Origin: Candidatus Omnitrophica bacterium 4484_49
Lineage (GTDB): Bacteria > Omnitrophota > Gorgyraeia > Kaelpiales > Kaelpiaceae
Assembly: GCA_002085265.1 (NCBI GenBank)
Contig: NATI01000002.1
Coordinates: forward strand, 1-26,879
Length of the DNA stretch: 26,879 nt
Direction: 5' to 3'
The notes below the pieces were generated by a model, which was not told the DNA's origin, did not search any database, and saw only the letters and a list, made by a program, of their open reading frames with translations. The position numbers and the translations under genes were made by a program. Below, one piece after another: positions 6,555-13,764 of the stretch (positions within the stretch are counted from its first letter, which is position 1; every line of letters begins with the position of its first letter).

Positions 6555-8038
6555 GAAAGATTTTGATTCTGATTCTCTTGGCTGTGGTCTGGATATTTTC
6601 AATGTATCAGTTATATAAAAAGGAAAGCACCTCAGGTAGAAGAGAAAACTTTATGTACAGGAAGTTCTTACCTTCTGACCTCGTACTTCGGGACGAATGG
6701 TTTGGTATTTATTTTAATGATAACAAAATTGGATATGCCAATTTTATCTTAGGACTTGATGAAGTTGATGCTCGCCAAGGATATAAAATGGAAGGAGAAG
6801 CGTTCCTTATTTTCCCTGTGCTGGGGACTACCCAGCGAATATGGTTAAAGATAAGAAGTAAAATTGGCCCTGACTATAAATTGAAGAGTTTCTATCTTTC
6901 ATTTTTTACCGGCGTCCAGCGCACAGAAATTTCGGGTATTAAATTAAAAGAAAATGAATTTGAAGTTACAGTGAAGGAGGCTGAAAGTGAAAGAAAAAAC
7001 ATAATTTCAATCCCGGAGGGGGTTGTCCTGGGGAATTTTTTTGGTCCTCCTAAAGAGTTACATAATCCTCGACCGGGTATGAAGGTGAAGTTTCTCACAC
7101 TGAATCCCCTGACATTACAGCCTGAGGAGGTAAAACTTACAGTGGTATCTCGGGAGAAATTGAATATCCACGGTAAAAATTATGAAGGTTTCTTAATCCT
7201 CACTGAATTTTCTGGATTAGAGTCCAGGGCTTGGATTGATAACCAGGGAAGGTTACTTAAAGAGGAGACGCCCCTTGGTGTTACTTTGGTCCGTGAACCC
7301 CAGAGTAAAGCCCTGGAGTTTATATCTACCACCAGAAGTAAGGGATTTGACATTGCTGAATTTTTTTCCATTCCGTCCAATATCAAGCTACCTGCTCAGG
7401 AGATAAAAAGGCTTTATGTGAGACTCTTGTTGAAAGATATAGATGTCAAACAACTGGAGAATAACCGCCAGCAGGTATTGAATGTTGAAGATACTCCCCG
7501 GGGGAAAAGAATTCTTCTGGTAATAACTAATGTATTTTCACCTGCAGCTGATAATACAATTACAGACTACCTTAAATCTGATAATTATATCCAGTCAGAT
7601 GATACCAGAATAAAATCAATAGCCCAGTATCTTGTAAGGAATTTAAACCGCCCCGGGGATAAAGTTAAAGCCTTACTGAAGTGGGTATATAATTATTTAG
7701 AAAAAAGACCGACTTTGAGTATTCCCTCCGCCCTCACCGCACTTAATGCCCGCCAGGGAGATTGTAACGAACACACATTTTTGTTCTCGGCGCTTGCTCG
7801 CAGTATAGGGATCCCCACCAAGATAAAGAATGGGCTGGTGTATATTGACGGTAAATTCTATTATCATTCCTGGCCTGCGGTGTACATTAACGGAGGCTGG
7901 GTAGATGTTGACCCCACATTAAACCAATTCCCTGCAGATGCCACTCATATATGCCTTGTGGAAGGGGAACTTTCTCAACAGATAGATATTTTAAAACTTG
8001 TGGGTAAAATAAAACTTGAGGTGATTAGATATGAATGA
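6551..8038 (+). CDS. Membrane-anchored transglutaminase-like protein
   Basis: Residues 1-22 form a single N-terminal TM or signal-anchor segment after MRK, so most of the protein should lie outside the inner membrane. Residues of about 45-330 look like beta-rich extracytoplasmic domain sequence without clear motifs. The C-terminal 150 residues are a transglutaminase-like (cysteine-protease fold) core. The probable triad is Cys in GDCNEHTF (about 405), His in YYHSWPAVY (about 439) and Asp in WVDVDPT (about 454). It could act as a protease, amidase or crosslinker; the family does not say which. It overlaps the upstream gene by 4 bases and the downstream ABC ATPase by 8, so it is probably made together with that exporter. 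Confidence 0.85.
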   Translation: MRKILILILLAVVWIFSMYQLYKKESTSGRRENFMYRKFLPSDLVLRDEWFGIYFNDNKIGYANFILGLDEVDARQGYKMEGEAFLIFPVLGTTQRIWLKIRSKIGPDYKLKSFYLSFFTGVQRTEISGIKLKENEFEVTVKEAESERKNIISIPEGVVLGNFFGPPKELHNPRPGMKVKFLTLNPLTLQPEEVKLTVVSREKLNIHGKNYEGFLILTEFSGLESRAWIDNQGRLLKEETPLGVTLVREPQSKALEFISTTRSKGFDIAEFFSIPSNIKLPAQEIKRLYVRLLLKDIDVKQLENNRQQVLNVEDTPRGKRILLVITNVFSPAADNTITDYLKSDNYIQSDDTRIKSIAQYLVRNLNRPGDKVKALLKWVYNYLEKRPTLSIPSALTALNARQGDCNEHTFLFSALARSIGIPTKIKNGLVYIDGKFYYHSWPAVYINGGWVDVDPTLNQFPADATHICLVEGELSQQIDILKLVGKIKLEVIRYE

Positions 8039-8762
8039 GGTTATGATTAAAATTGAAAATCTGGGAAAGAAATTTGGAGAATTGTGGGCGGTTAGAGATT
8101 TAAATCTGGAAGTGAGGAAGTCAGAAATTTTTGCTTTTCTGGGACCTAATGGAGCCGGTAAGACCACTACCTTGAAACTTATCACTGGCCTTTTAAAGCC
8201 GACAACTGGGAGGATAGAAATCGCAGGATATGATATCCAGACACAACCTTTACAGGTTAAGAAGCTCCTGGCTTATATACCGGATGAACCTTATTTATAT
8301 GAGAAACTGACCGGGAGAGAATTCCTGAATTTTGTGGCTGAACTTTACGCTGTCCCTGAATCGGAAAGGGAGGATAAAATTCAGGAGTTTATAGAATATT
8401 TTGAAATGTCTTCTTACATAGATGACCTCATTCAGGGATATTCTCACGGTATGAAACAGCGCCTGATATTCAGTTCAGCGTTTATCCACAACCCTCAAAT
8501 CCTCGTGATTGATGAGCCACTCGTGGGACTGGATCCAGCCAGTGCTCGCAAGGTTAAGCATCTTCTAAGAGAAAAAGCAATTCAGGGACTTACAGTTTTT
8601 GTCTCCACCCATACGCTCTCATTTGCTGAGGAAATTGCTCATCGCATAGGTATTATTGATAATGGTAATCTGGTTGCGGTTGGAGATTTAAATGAATTAA
8701 AAACCAAAAGTGGTGTGGAGGGAAAACTGGAGGAAGTGTTTTTGAAAATTACGCAGGAGTAA
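8031..8762 (+). CDS. ABC transporter ATP-binding protein (ABC-2 type)
   Basis: This is the cytoplasmic ATPase of an ABC-2 type exporter. Walker A GPNGAGKTT lies at residues 38-46, the signature is YSHGMKQR (about 137-144), Walker B is ILVIDEP (about 157-163) and the switch histidine is in STHT (His194). The signature has SHG in place of the usual SGG, a variant seen in this exporter group. GAGGTGA at 8018-8024 fits the ATG at 8031; a second in-frame ATG at 8043 is possible. It overlaps the transglutaminase gene by 8 bases and is followed, after one base, by its permease partner. Confidence 0.93.
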   Translation: MNEVMIKIENLGKKFGELWAVRDLNLEVRKSEIFAFLGPNGAGKTTTLKLITGLLKPTTGRIEIAGYDIQTQPLQVKKLLAYIPDEPYLYEKLTGREFLNFVAELYAVPESEREDKIQEFIEYFEMSSYIDDLIQGYSHGMKQRLIFSSAFIHNPQILVIDEPLVGLDPASARKVKHLLREKAIQGLTVFVSTHTLSFAEEIAHRIGIIDNGNLVAVGDLNELKTKSGVEGKLEEVFLKITQE

Positions 8763-8763
8763 A

Positions 8764-10440
8764 ATGCTTAAACCATTATTTAAAACAAAATATAGGATAA
8801 TCCTGCACACTCTCCAGGAGATAAGAGAAGCGCCCTTTCTGAGGACTCTGACTATCGGTTTGTTTATGGCTGGTATTATCTACCTCTGCTACGACTTTGC
8901 TCATTATATATTTAACCTTCTTTACGGAATCGAAGGTGCGGGTCCTTTTCTATGTGATAAACTTTTAAATCTGTTTTTTATGAGCGTTTTCTTCCTTTTA
9001 ATTTTTAGCCAGGCTATATCAAGTTACTCTACAGTATTTCGTTCGCAAGAACTGAATATTCTCCTGGTTAATCCCTTGAGTTACGCTGAAATATTCGTAT
9101 TCAAATTTGTGGAATCCCTGATTCTCACATCCTGGGCGTTTGTAATCCTTATCGGCCCTTTTCTTTTTGCCTATTTTAAAGTCCGGGGGATATCTTTGCT
9201 TTTACTTCCCATAAGTTTCGTCTATCTCATTCCTTATCTGGTAATCACTGCGATTATGGGGACAATTCTTACCTTGTTTTTAATAGTAGTGGTTCCTAAT
9301 AAGGATTTACGCCCTTATCTTATGTTTGCCCTTGCTTCTTTGTTTCTGTTATCGGTAATTTATCTCAGACATAAATATATTCAGAAAGAGCTGGCATCTA
9401 AAGGTGAGATTATATTTTTCATATCTCAGTTAATGCCTTATTTTAATTTTGCTGAAAAACCATTTTTGCCCTCGTTATGGCTGAGCAGGGCGATATTTAA
9501 TTTATCTTATGGTAGAGTTCCTCAATCTGTTTTTTACTTCTGGCTTCTGAGTATTACAGCTGTATTTTTATTTCAGGTTCTATATGTCCTTATGTGTTAC
9601 AGTTACTACCCGGCACTTTCTCTTCTCTCAGTACGAGGAGGAAAATCTCTACGGGTAAAGATATGGGTGTGGGAGTCGGTGAAAAAAATATTCTGGTTCT
9701 TGAGGCCTCCGGAAAGGGAATTGATAACTAAAGACCTGAAGTCAATTGTTAGAGACCCCGTGCAGTATTTTCAACTTCTGATATTTTTTGGCATCCTGGC
9801 GGTATATTTTACAAATCTTCAGGGACAGTATTATCAATCTTTTCCATTTAAATGGAAAATGTTCATAGCATTTCTCAATTTCATAGCCACCAATCTTGTT
9901 CTGGCTTCGCTGCTTGTTCGGTTTGTATTTCCGCTTATAAGCCTGGAAGGAAAAAGGATGTGGGTGTTGAATCTGGCACCGATTACCAGGTGGAGATTAC
10001 TGTTTTCAAAATTCCTGGGGATATCAGTGTTTGCATTATTGATAAATGTGGGACTTATAACCATATCCAATGTTATGCTCGGGATATCCAGAGAGTTTGT
10101 TAAGGTAAGTTCCATAGGTAGCGCTATTTCTTCGGTGACATTGGTGGGGGTAATAATCGCACTGGGAGCATGGTTCCCTAATTTTAAGGAGGATAATCCC
10201 TCCCGGATTATAGCAGGAATTGGAGGAACATTTGCACTCATAATTTCTCTTATGTATGTGGGGCTTCTGGCTCTGACTTTGGGGTTCCCTTTCCAGCTTT
10301 ATATGCTGGGCAGAATCTCGATTTTTCAACTTCGGAAATACAATAACATATCAGTGGTTATCGTTCTTTCGGTAAGTATTCTGCTTATCTTGTATTTTCT
10401 TTATCGGGGGAAGAAAAATCTGGAGCATGCTGAGTTCTGA
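8764..10440 (+). CDS. ABC-2 type transporter permease
   Basis: A 558-residue polytopic membrane protein with hydrophobic segments at about 25-45, 70-95, 115-140, 145-180 and 190-205, and more in the C-terminal half (about 250-280, 340-355, 365-395, 415-435, 450-470, 485-515, 530-550). Its position one base after the ATPase gene and its two-part layout of TM clusters separated by a cytoplasmic segment (about 285-335) identify it as the membrane partner. The exported substrate is unknown. Neighbouring genes suggest an envelope role shared with the transglutaminase-like protein. Its stop overlaps the rtcA start as TGATG. Confidence 0.85.
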   Translation: MLKPLFKTKYRIILHTLQEIREAPFLRTLTIGLFMAGIIYLCYDFAHYIFNLLYGIEGAGPFLCDKLLNLFFMSVFFLLIFSQAISSYSTVFRSQELNILLVNPLSYAEIFVFKFVESLILTSWAFVILIGPFLFAYFKVRGISLLLLPISFVYLIPYLVITAIMGTILTLFLIVVVPNKDLRPYLMFALASLFLLSVIYLRHKYIQKELASKGEIIFFISQLMPYFNFAEKPFLPSLWLSRAIFNLSYGRVPQSVFYFWLLSITAVFLFQVLYVLMCYSYYPALSLLSVRGGKSLRVKIWVWESVKKIFWFLRPPERELITKDLKSIVRDPVQYFQLLIFFGILAVYFTNLQGQYYQSFPFKWKMFIAFLNFIATNLVLASLLVRFVFPLISLEGKRMWVLNLAPITRWRLLFSKFLGISVFALLINVGLITISNVMLGISREFVKVSSIGSAISSVTLVGVIIALGAWFPNFKEDNPSRIIAGIGGTFALIISLMYVGLLALTLGFPFQLYMLGRISIFQLRKYNNISVVIVLSVSILLILYFLYRGKKNLEHAEF

Positions 10441-11462
10441 TGATTGAGATATCAGGAGATTACCTTGAGGGTGGAGGACAGATTTTGAGAACTTCTCTTG
10501 CTTTGTCAGTGGTTTTAAATAAACCCTTCCGGATTTGTAACATAAGAGCCAAAAGACCCCATCCTGGACTCCGCCCTCAGCATTATACCGCATTTAAAGT
10601 TATGGCTGAATTGTGTAATGCCGAGGTAAAAGGTCTCTATATGGACTCGCTTGAGGTGGAGTTTATCCCCAGGACATTTTATCCTCAGAATCTTGATATA
10701 GATATCGGGACCGCAGGTTCTATCGGACTTTTGCTTCAAACCGTTCTCCTTCCACTGGCTGTAAGGACGGATAGGAAAATAAGATTAAGAATAAAAGGAG
10801 GCACGCATGTCCCCAAGGCAATACCGGTTGACTATTACAGAAATATAATTATACCTATTTTGAATAAAATTGGAGTAGAGGTGGAAATAACCATTATAAA
10901 CCAGGGATATTATCCCCGGGGAGGGGGCGAAGTGGTTGTGGAAATTTCTCCCTGGAGAGATAGAAGAAAATTAAATTTGACTTTTAGGGGAGAAGTTGAA
11001 AAGATAAGAGGTGTAATACATGCCAGTAGAGGACTTGCCAGTGCTGGGGTTGGTGAACGGATGAAAAGGTCCATTGAGGAACTACTGGATAGATATAATC
11101 CTGAAATAGATGTGGGATATTTCCATACACTTTCACCCGGTTGTGGAGTTGTTTTGTGGGCGGAATGTGAACATGCAATTCTGGGAGCAGATGCACTGGG
11201 AGAGAGGGGAAAACCTGCAGAGGAAGTAGCCCGGGAGGTGGTGGAGAAGTTACTTAACACAATTAGCTCTCAGGCTGGCTGTGATGTTTATGCTGGAGAC
11301 AATCTTATTCCCTGGTTGGCTTTTTGTGGAGGAGAGGTTAGTGTAAGTGAAATTTCTTTACATACCAGCACAAATATCTGGGTGGTAGAACAATTTTTAG
11401 GTAGTATTTTTAATATCCGTGAAAATTTAATTGCGGTGAACAATCCTGTAAATCTGATATAA
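10440..11462 (+). CDS. rtcA: RNA 3'-terminal phosphate cyclase
   Basis: RtcA uses ATP to convert RNA 3'-phosphate ends to 2',3'-cyclic phosphate, through an AMP-histidine intermediate. The start DYLEGGGQILRTSLALS (residues 7-23) and the RAKRPHPGLRPQH block (about 38-50) are characteristic. GGTHVPKAIPVDY and YYPRGGGEV follow, and the likely catalytic His is in EISLHTSTNI (about 308). At 340 residues it is full length. The usual bacterial partner rtcB (RNA ligase) and regulator rtcR are not next to it. Instead it overlaps the ABC permease stop by one base and so appears to be translated as the last gene of the transglutaminase/exporter unit. That context is odd and its meaning is unknown. Confidence 0.93.
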   Translation: MIEISGDYLEGGGQILRTSLALSVVLNKPFRICNIRAKRPHPGLRPQHYTAFKVMAELCNAEVKGLYMDSLEVEFIPRTFYPQNLDIDIGTAGSIGLLLQTVLLPLAVRTDRKIRLRIKGGTHVPKAIPVDYYRNIIIPILNKIGVEVEITIINQGYYPRGGGEVVVEISPWRDRRKLNLTFRGEVEKIRGVIHASRGLASAGVGERMKRSIEELLDRYNPEIDVGYFHTLSPGCGVVLWAECEHAILGADALGERGKPAEEVAREVVEKLLNTISSQAGCDVYAGDNLIPWLAFCGGEVSVSEISLHTSTNIWVVEQFLGSIFNIRENLIAVNNPVNLI

Positions 11463-11463
11463 T
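11455..11463 (+). promoter_or_regulatory. Possible extended -10 promoter at the rtcA stop
   Basis: TGATATAAT matches the extended -10 consensus TGnTATAAT exactly and overlaps the rtcA stop codon. There is no good -35 (TTGCGG at 11431 is too far). A start about 7 bases downstream would fall just ahead of the strong ribosome binding site of the small gene at 11487. Confidence 0.45.
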
Positions 11464-11486
11464 ACTTCTGAAAGGAGGTGAGAGTG

Positions 11487-11615
11487 ATGAAGCTGGTAGG
11501 AGAGAGGAGAAAATTTAACTATATTCTGGCAATTCTTCTTTTAATCATCGTTGTCCTTCAGATGAAATTGATAAATAGTTATGTAGATATTTGTAACCAA
11601 TTGCTTTTTCATTAA
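11487..11615 (+). CDS. Small single-pass membrane protein, 42 residues
   Basis: A short gene with an unusually good ribosome binding site: AAAGGAGGTGAG at 11471-11482, with AGGAGG ending 8 bases before ATG 11487. A GTG directly before the ATG is also in frame. The product begins with a basic head (MKLVGERRKF), then a hydrophobic run (about residues 12-25, ILAILLLIIVVL) long enough for one membrane pass, and ends with a short polar tail that includes one Cys. It stops 2 bases before panE. The start site, membrane segment and snug fit between rtcA and panE argue that it is real. I do not recognise a family, and nothing shows its role. Confidence 0.6.
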   Translation: MKLVGERRKFNYILAILLLIIVVLQMKLINSYVDICNQLLFH

Positions 11616-11617
11616 TT

Positions 11618-12577
11618 ATGCAGGTTTTGATTTATGGTGGAGGTGCTGTAGGTTTAGGAATCGCCAGCTGTCTTTTAAACTCCGGCCATAGAGTAGATAT
11701 TCTTGCCCGTGCGGATACCTGTAATCTTTTGAAAAACGAAGGATTGTTCAGGGAAGGAATTTTCGGTAAAAGTTATTTTCCTCCACCAAAGTTTTCCTGT
11801 TTTACCGATTTAAAAGAAATTACTAATTCCCAGAAGTATGATTATATTCTGGTATGTGTGAAATCATATGATAGTTTTAATGCTGCCTGTGATCTTTCCG
11901 AAAACAGGAAAATTTTTAAAGAAAATACCAGAGTCATCCTGTTTCAGAATGGCTGGGGAAATGCTGAGATATTCTTGCAGTTCTTTCCCAAAAGTCAAAT
12001 TTATAATGCCAGGGTAATTACAGGGTTTCTTCGTCCCCAGAAGAACAAGGTAGTAATTACTGTGCATGCTGATTCAATTCATATTGGTTCTCTGTTTGGA
12101 GAGGATTGTGCATTTCTCAAGGAGTTTACAAAAGCGATAACTGAAGGAGGCATCCCCTGTGAAATTTATCCTGATATTCAGAAAGACATCTGGGCCAAAA
12201 TGCTTTATAACTGTGCACTTAATTCTCTGGGAGCGATTCTGAATGTTCCTTATGGAAAACTTGCAGAGCAAGAAGATACAAGGAGAGTGATGAATAATGT
12301 GGTGAGAGAAATATACGAGGTGATGAATAGAAAAAGCTACAGCACCCACTGGTCCACTCCTCAGGAATATCTTGAGGTGTTTTATTCCCGACTCTTACCG
12401 GCCACTGCAGAGCATGAATCCTCAACCCTTCAGGATTTAAGGGAGGGTAAGAGAACCGAGATAGATTTTTTAAATGGGGCGGTGGTAAAACTTGCTGGAG
12501 AGGTGGGACTATCTGTCCCCTATAATTACACTCTGTATGTGATTGTAAAATTCCTGGAGAAGAAAAGGCTTATCTGA
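11618..12577 (+). CDS. panE: 2-dehydropantoate 2-reductase (ketopantoate reductase)
   Basis: It reduces ketopantoate to pantoate with NADPH, a step in pantothenate and coenzyme A synthesis. The N-terminal dinucleotide-binding motif is GGGAVGLGIA (residues 7-16). The C-terminal ApbA-type helical domain carries the probable catalytic Lys in WAKMLYNCALNSLGAI (about 192-207) and the SSTLQDLREGKRTEIDFLNG block (about 269-288). Its 319 residues are normal for the family. Other pantothenate genes are not in the window. Because ketopantoate reductase homologues occur with related 2-oxo acids, pantoate synthesis is the best but not the only possible role. Confidence 0.88.
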   Translation: MQVLIYGGGAVGLGIASCLLNSGHRVDILARADTCNLLKNEGLFREGIFGKSYFPPPKFSCFTDLKEITNSQKYDYILVCVKSYDSFNAACDLSENRKIFKENTRVILFQNGWGNAEIFLQFFPKSQIYNARVITGFLRPQKNKVVITVHADSIHIGSLFGEDCAFLKEFTKAITEGGIPCEIYPDIQKDIWAKMLYNCALNSLGAILNVPYGKLAEQEDTRRVMNNVVREIYEVMNRKSYSTHWSTPQEYLEVFYSRLLPATAEHESSTLQDLREGKRTEIDFLNGAVVKLAGEVGLSVPYNYTLYVIVKFLEKKRLI

Positions 12578-12607
12578 AAAAGGGCTTTCCCTATCATTCT
12601 CATTCCC

Positions 12608-12648
12608 AACCCCTTACCCTGTCCACCTCGTAGGTGGACGAAGGGGTT
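12608..12648 (+). repeat. Long two-part hairpin in the panE-RRM intergenic region
   Basis: AACCCCTT (12608-12615) pairs with AAGGGGTT (12641-12648), and inside it GTCCACCT (12621-12628) pairs with AGGTGGAC (12632-12639) around CGT. The strands between are unequal (ACCCT against G). No T-run follows on either strand, so it is not a standard terminator. It could act as a rho-independent-like end, an RNA stability element or a small mobile palindrome. Confidence 0.7.
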
Positions 12649-12684
12649 TAAGGAGGGAGGAAGGATTAAGAGGAAATAATTTAT

Positions 12685-12713
12685 TTGACTTTAACATAAG
12701 AAAAGTCTATGCT
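12685..12713 (+). promoter_or_regulatory. Probable promoter of the RRM gene
   Basis: TTGACT (12685-12690) and TATGCT (12708-12713) are separated by 17 bases. Transcription from here would give a leader of about 85 bases before the RRM start codon, containing the small Trp-rich ORF at 12735. Confidence 0.5.
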
Positions 12714-12734
12714 GAAGAGGTGAAAGAAATAGAT

Positions 12735-12776
12735 ATGGTATATTGGTGGTGGTCAACTCCAGGAGGGGTGAGATAG
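12735..12776 (+). CDS. Putative 13-codon leader peptide with three consecutive Trp
   Basis: ATG 12735 opens a frame reading MVYWWWSTPGGVR and then TAG. GAGGTG at 12717-12722 could serve as its ribosome binding site, with spacing of 12 bases on the long side. A run of three Trp codons in a tiny ORF in the leader of a gene is the kind of signal used in ribosome-mediated control by tryptophan supply. The downstream gene, however, is an RRM protein, not a tryptophan gene, and no terminator hairpin with a T-run lies between. TGG repeats can also arise by chance, so this is a hypothesis. Confidence 0.3.
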   Translation: MVYWWWSTPGGVR

Positions 12777-12804
12777 GAACCAGTTTCTAAAAAAGGAGAA
12801 GGAG

Positions 12805-13107
12805 ATGAACATTTACGTGGGAAATCTTTCCCGGGACATCAGCGAGCAGGACCTCAAGGCAAGATTTGCAGAATATGGTGAAGTGCTTTCCTGCAGGATA
12901 ATTAAAGATCAGTTTAGTGGACAATCCCGGGGATTTGGATTTGTGGAGATGCCTTCTCAGGAAGAAGCGGAGAAAGCCATAGCGGCTCTTAATGGTAAGG
13001 AACTCAGTGGGCGTCCTCTGGTGGTGAATCAGGCTCGTCCCCGTCAGCCCAAGAGAAGAGGTGGGGATTTTCGTTCCCGGCGGCCTCGTGGTCGCAGGAC
13101 CTGGTAA
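12805..13107 (+). CDS. RRM-domain RNA-binding protein
   Basis: A 100-residue single-RRM protein of the small bacterial/cyanobacterial type. RNP2 is IYVGNL (residues 3-8) and RNP1 is RGFGFVEM (42-49), with the aromatic residues that stack on RNA bases in place. The tail after about residue 78 is Arg/Pro/Gly-rich (RRGGD, RRPRGRR) and positively charged, so it probably adds RNA affinity. The start is supported by AAAAAAGGAGAAGGAG just upstream of ATG 12805. A promoter and a possible leader peptide lie upstream. Members of this family often respond to cold, but nothing in this sequence proves that. Confidence 0.92.
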   Translation: MNIYVGNLSRDISEQDLKARFAEYGEVLSCRIIKDQFSGQSRGFGFVEMPSQEEAEKAIAALNGKELSGRPLVVNQARPRQPKRRGGDFRSRRPRGRRTW

Positions 13108-13120
13108 TTTTGAATTTGTG

Positions 13121-13666
13121 ATGAAGTTTATAACCAAGATTATCTGGGGTCTGATTCCGGCTTCTGTATTTTTGGGAGCCTTTACTACTTCTGCTCAGGA
13201 AGCTGGAACGCTTTTACTCCGGGAAGCCAAACAGGATAAAAAGACCACAGTGGCTGTTGAGGTTTATCTGGTGGACAAAGATGTGGTGGAAGTGAAGGTT
13301 ATAGCCAGGATGTATGCCCAGAAGCCCCGGATATACAATGTAATTATCATCGGACCCCGGTTGGGAAGAATAAGCCCCCTTACTCGCGAAACTCTCCCGC
13401 TGGGGCTGGAACCTACAGAACCTTTCCCTACCAAGGAAAGGAAGGGATTTATAAGTTTTGGTCCCAGAGAGAAGGAAAAGCAACCCAAAGGAAGATTGAC
13501 CCAGGAACTTCTGAGATTCAAAATCCCCCTCCAGAGGTTAATTCCCGGGAAGCGTTATCAACTCTGGGTTAAAATAGAGAGTATGGCAAAAGGAGGGAAG
13601 ATTCACAGTTTTAAGTTTGATATTCCGGATTTTGCTGAAGTCCTTTCCTCAGGAGGAAATAATTAA
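13121..13666 (+). CDS. Exported protein of unknown function
   Basis: The ATG at 13121 gives a product of 181 residues beginning with a classic signal peptide: a basic head (MKFITK), a hydrophobic core (about 7-21) and a likely cleavage site near TTSAQ (about 22-26). Upstream in-frame codons reach back into the RRM gene but would bury the signal peptide, so I reject them. The mature part is rich in short beta-strand-like segments (VAVEVYLV, EVKVIARMY, NVIIIGPRL, RYQLWVKI) with a basic Pro-rich middle. I do not recognise a family. The ribosome binding site is poor and the gene follows the RRM gene by 13 bases, so it is probably co-transcribed with it. Confidence 0.65.
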   Translation: MKFITKIIWGLIPASVFLGAFTTSAQEAGTLLLREAKQDKKTTVAVEVYLVDKDVVEVKVIARMYAQKPRIYNVIIIGPRLGRISPLTRETLPLGLEPTEPFPTKERKGFISFGPREKEKQPKGRLTQELLRFKIPLQRLIPGKRYQLWVKIESMAKGGKIHSFKFDIPDFAEVLSSGGNN

Positions 13667-13704
13667 CTTTCCGTAATAACTTCCTCCGGATATCTGAAAT
13701 CTAC

Positions 13705-13733
13705 TTGAAAAAAATATTGACAATTGTTAAAAT
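13705..13733 (+). promoter_or_regulatory. Probable promoter of the galT-galT unit
   Basis: TTGAAA (13705-13710) and TAAAAT (13728-13733) are separated by 17 bases. A TTGACA at 13717-13722 lies between them but has no good -10 at the right distance. The ribosome binding site AAAGGAG at 13753-13759 lies downstream. Confidence 0.55.
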
Positions 13734-13764
13734 TTAACTTTCCTTTAAAAAGAAAGGAGATGAG

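Noticed and set aside
12735..12776. Classical trp attenuator
   Set aside because: No terminator with a T-run lies between the Trp codons and the RRM start, and the downstream gene is not a tryptophan gene. Only the leader ORF is reported, as a hypothesis.
13650..13687. Hairpin GGAGGAA/TTCCTCC after the exported-protein gene
   Set aside because: The loop is long (over 20 bases) and no T-run follows, so it is not a credible terminator.
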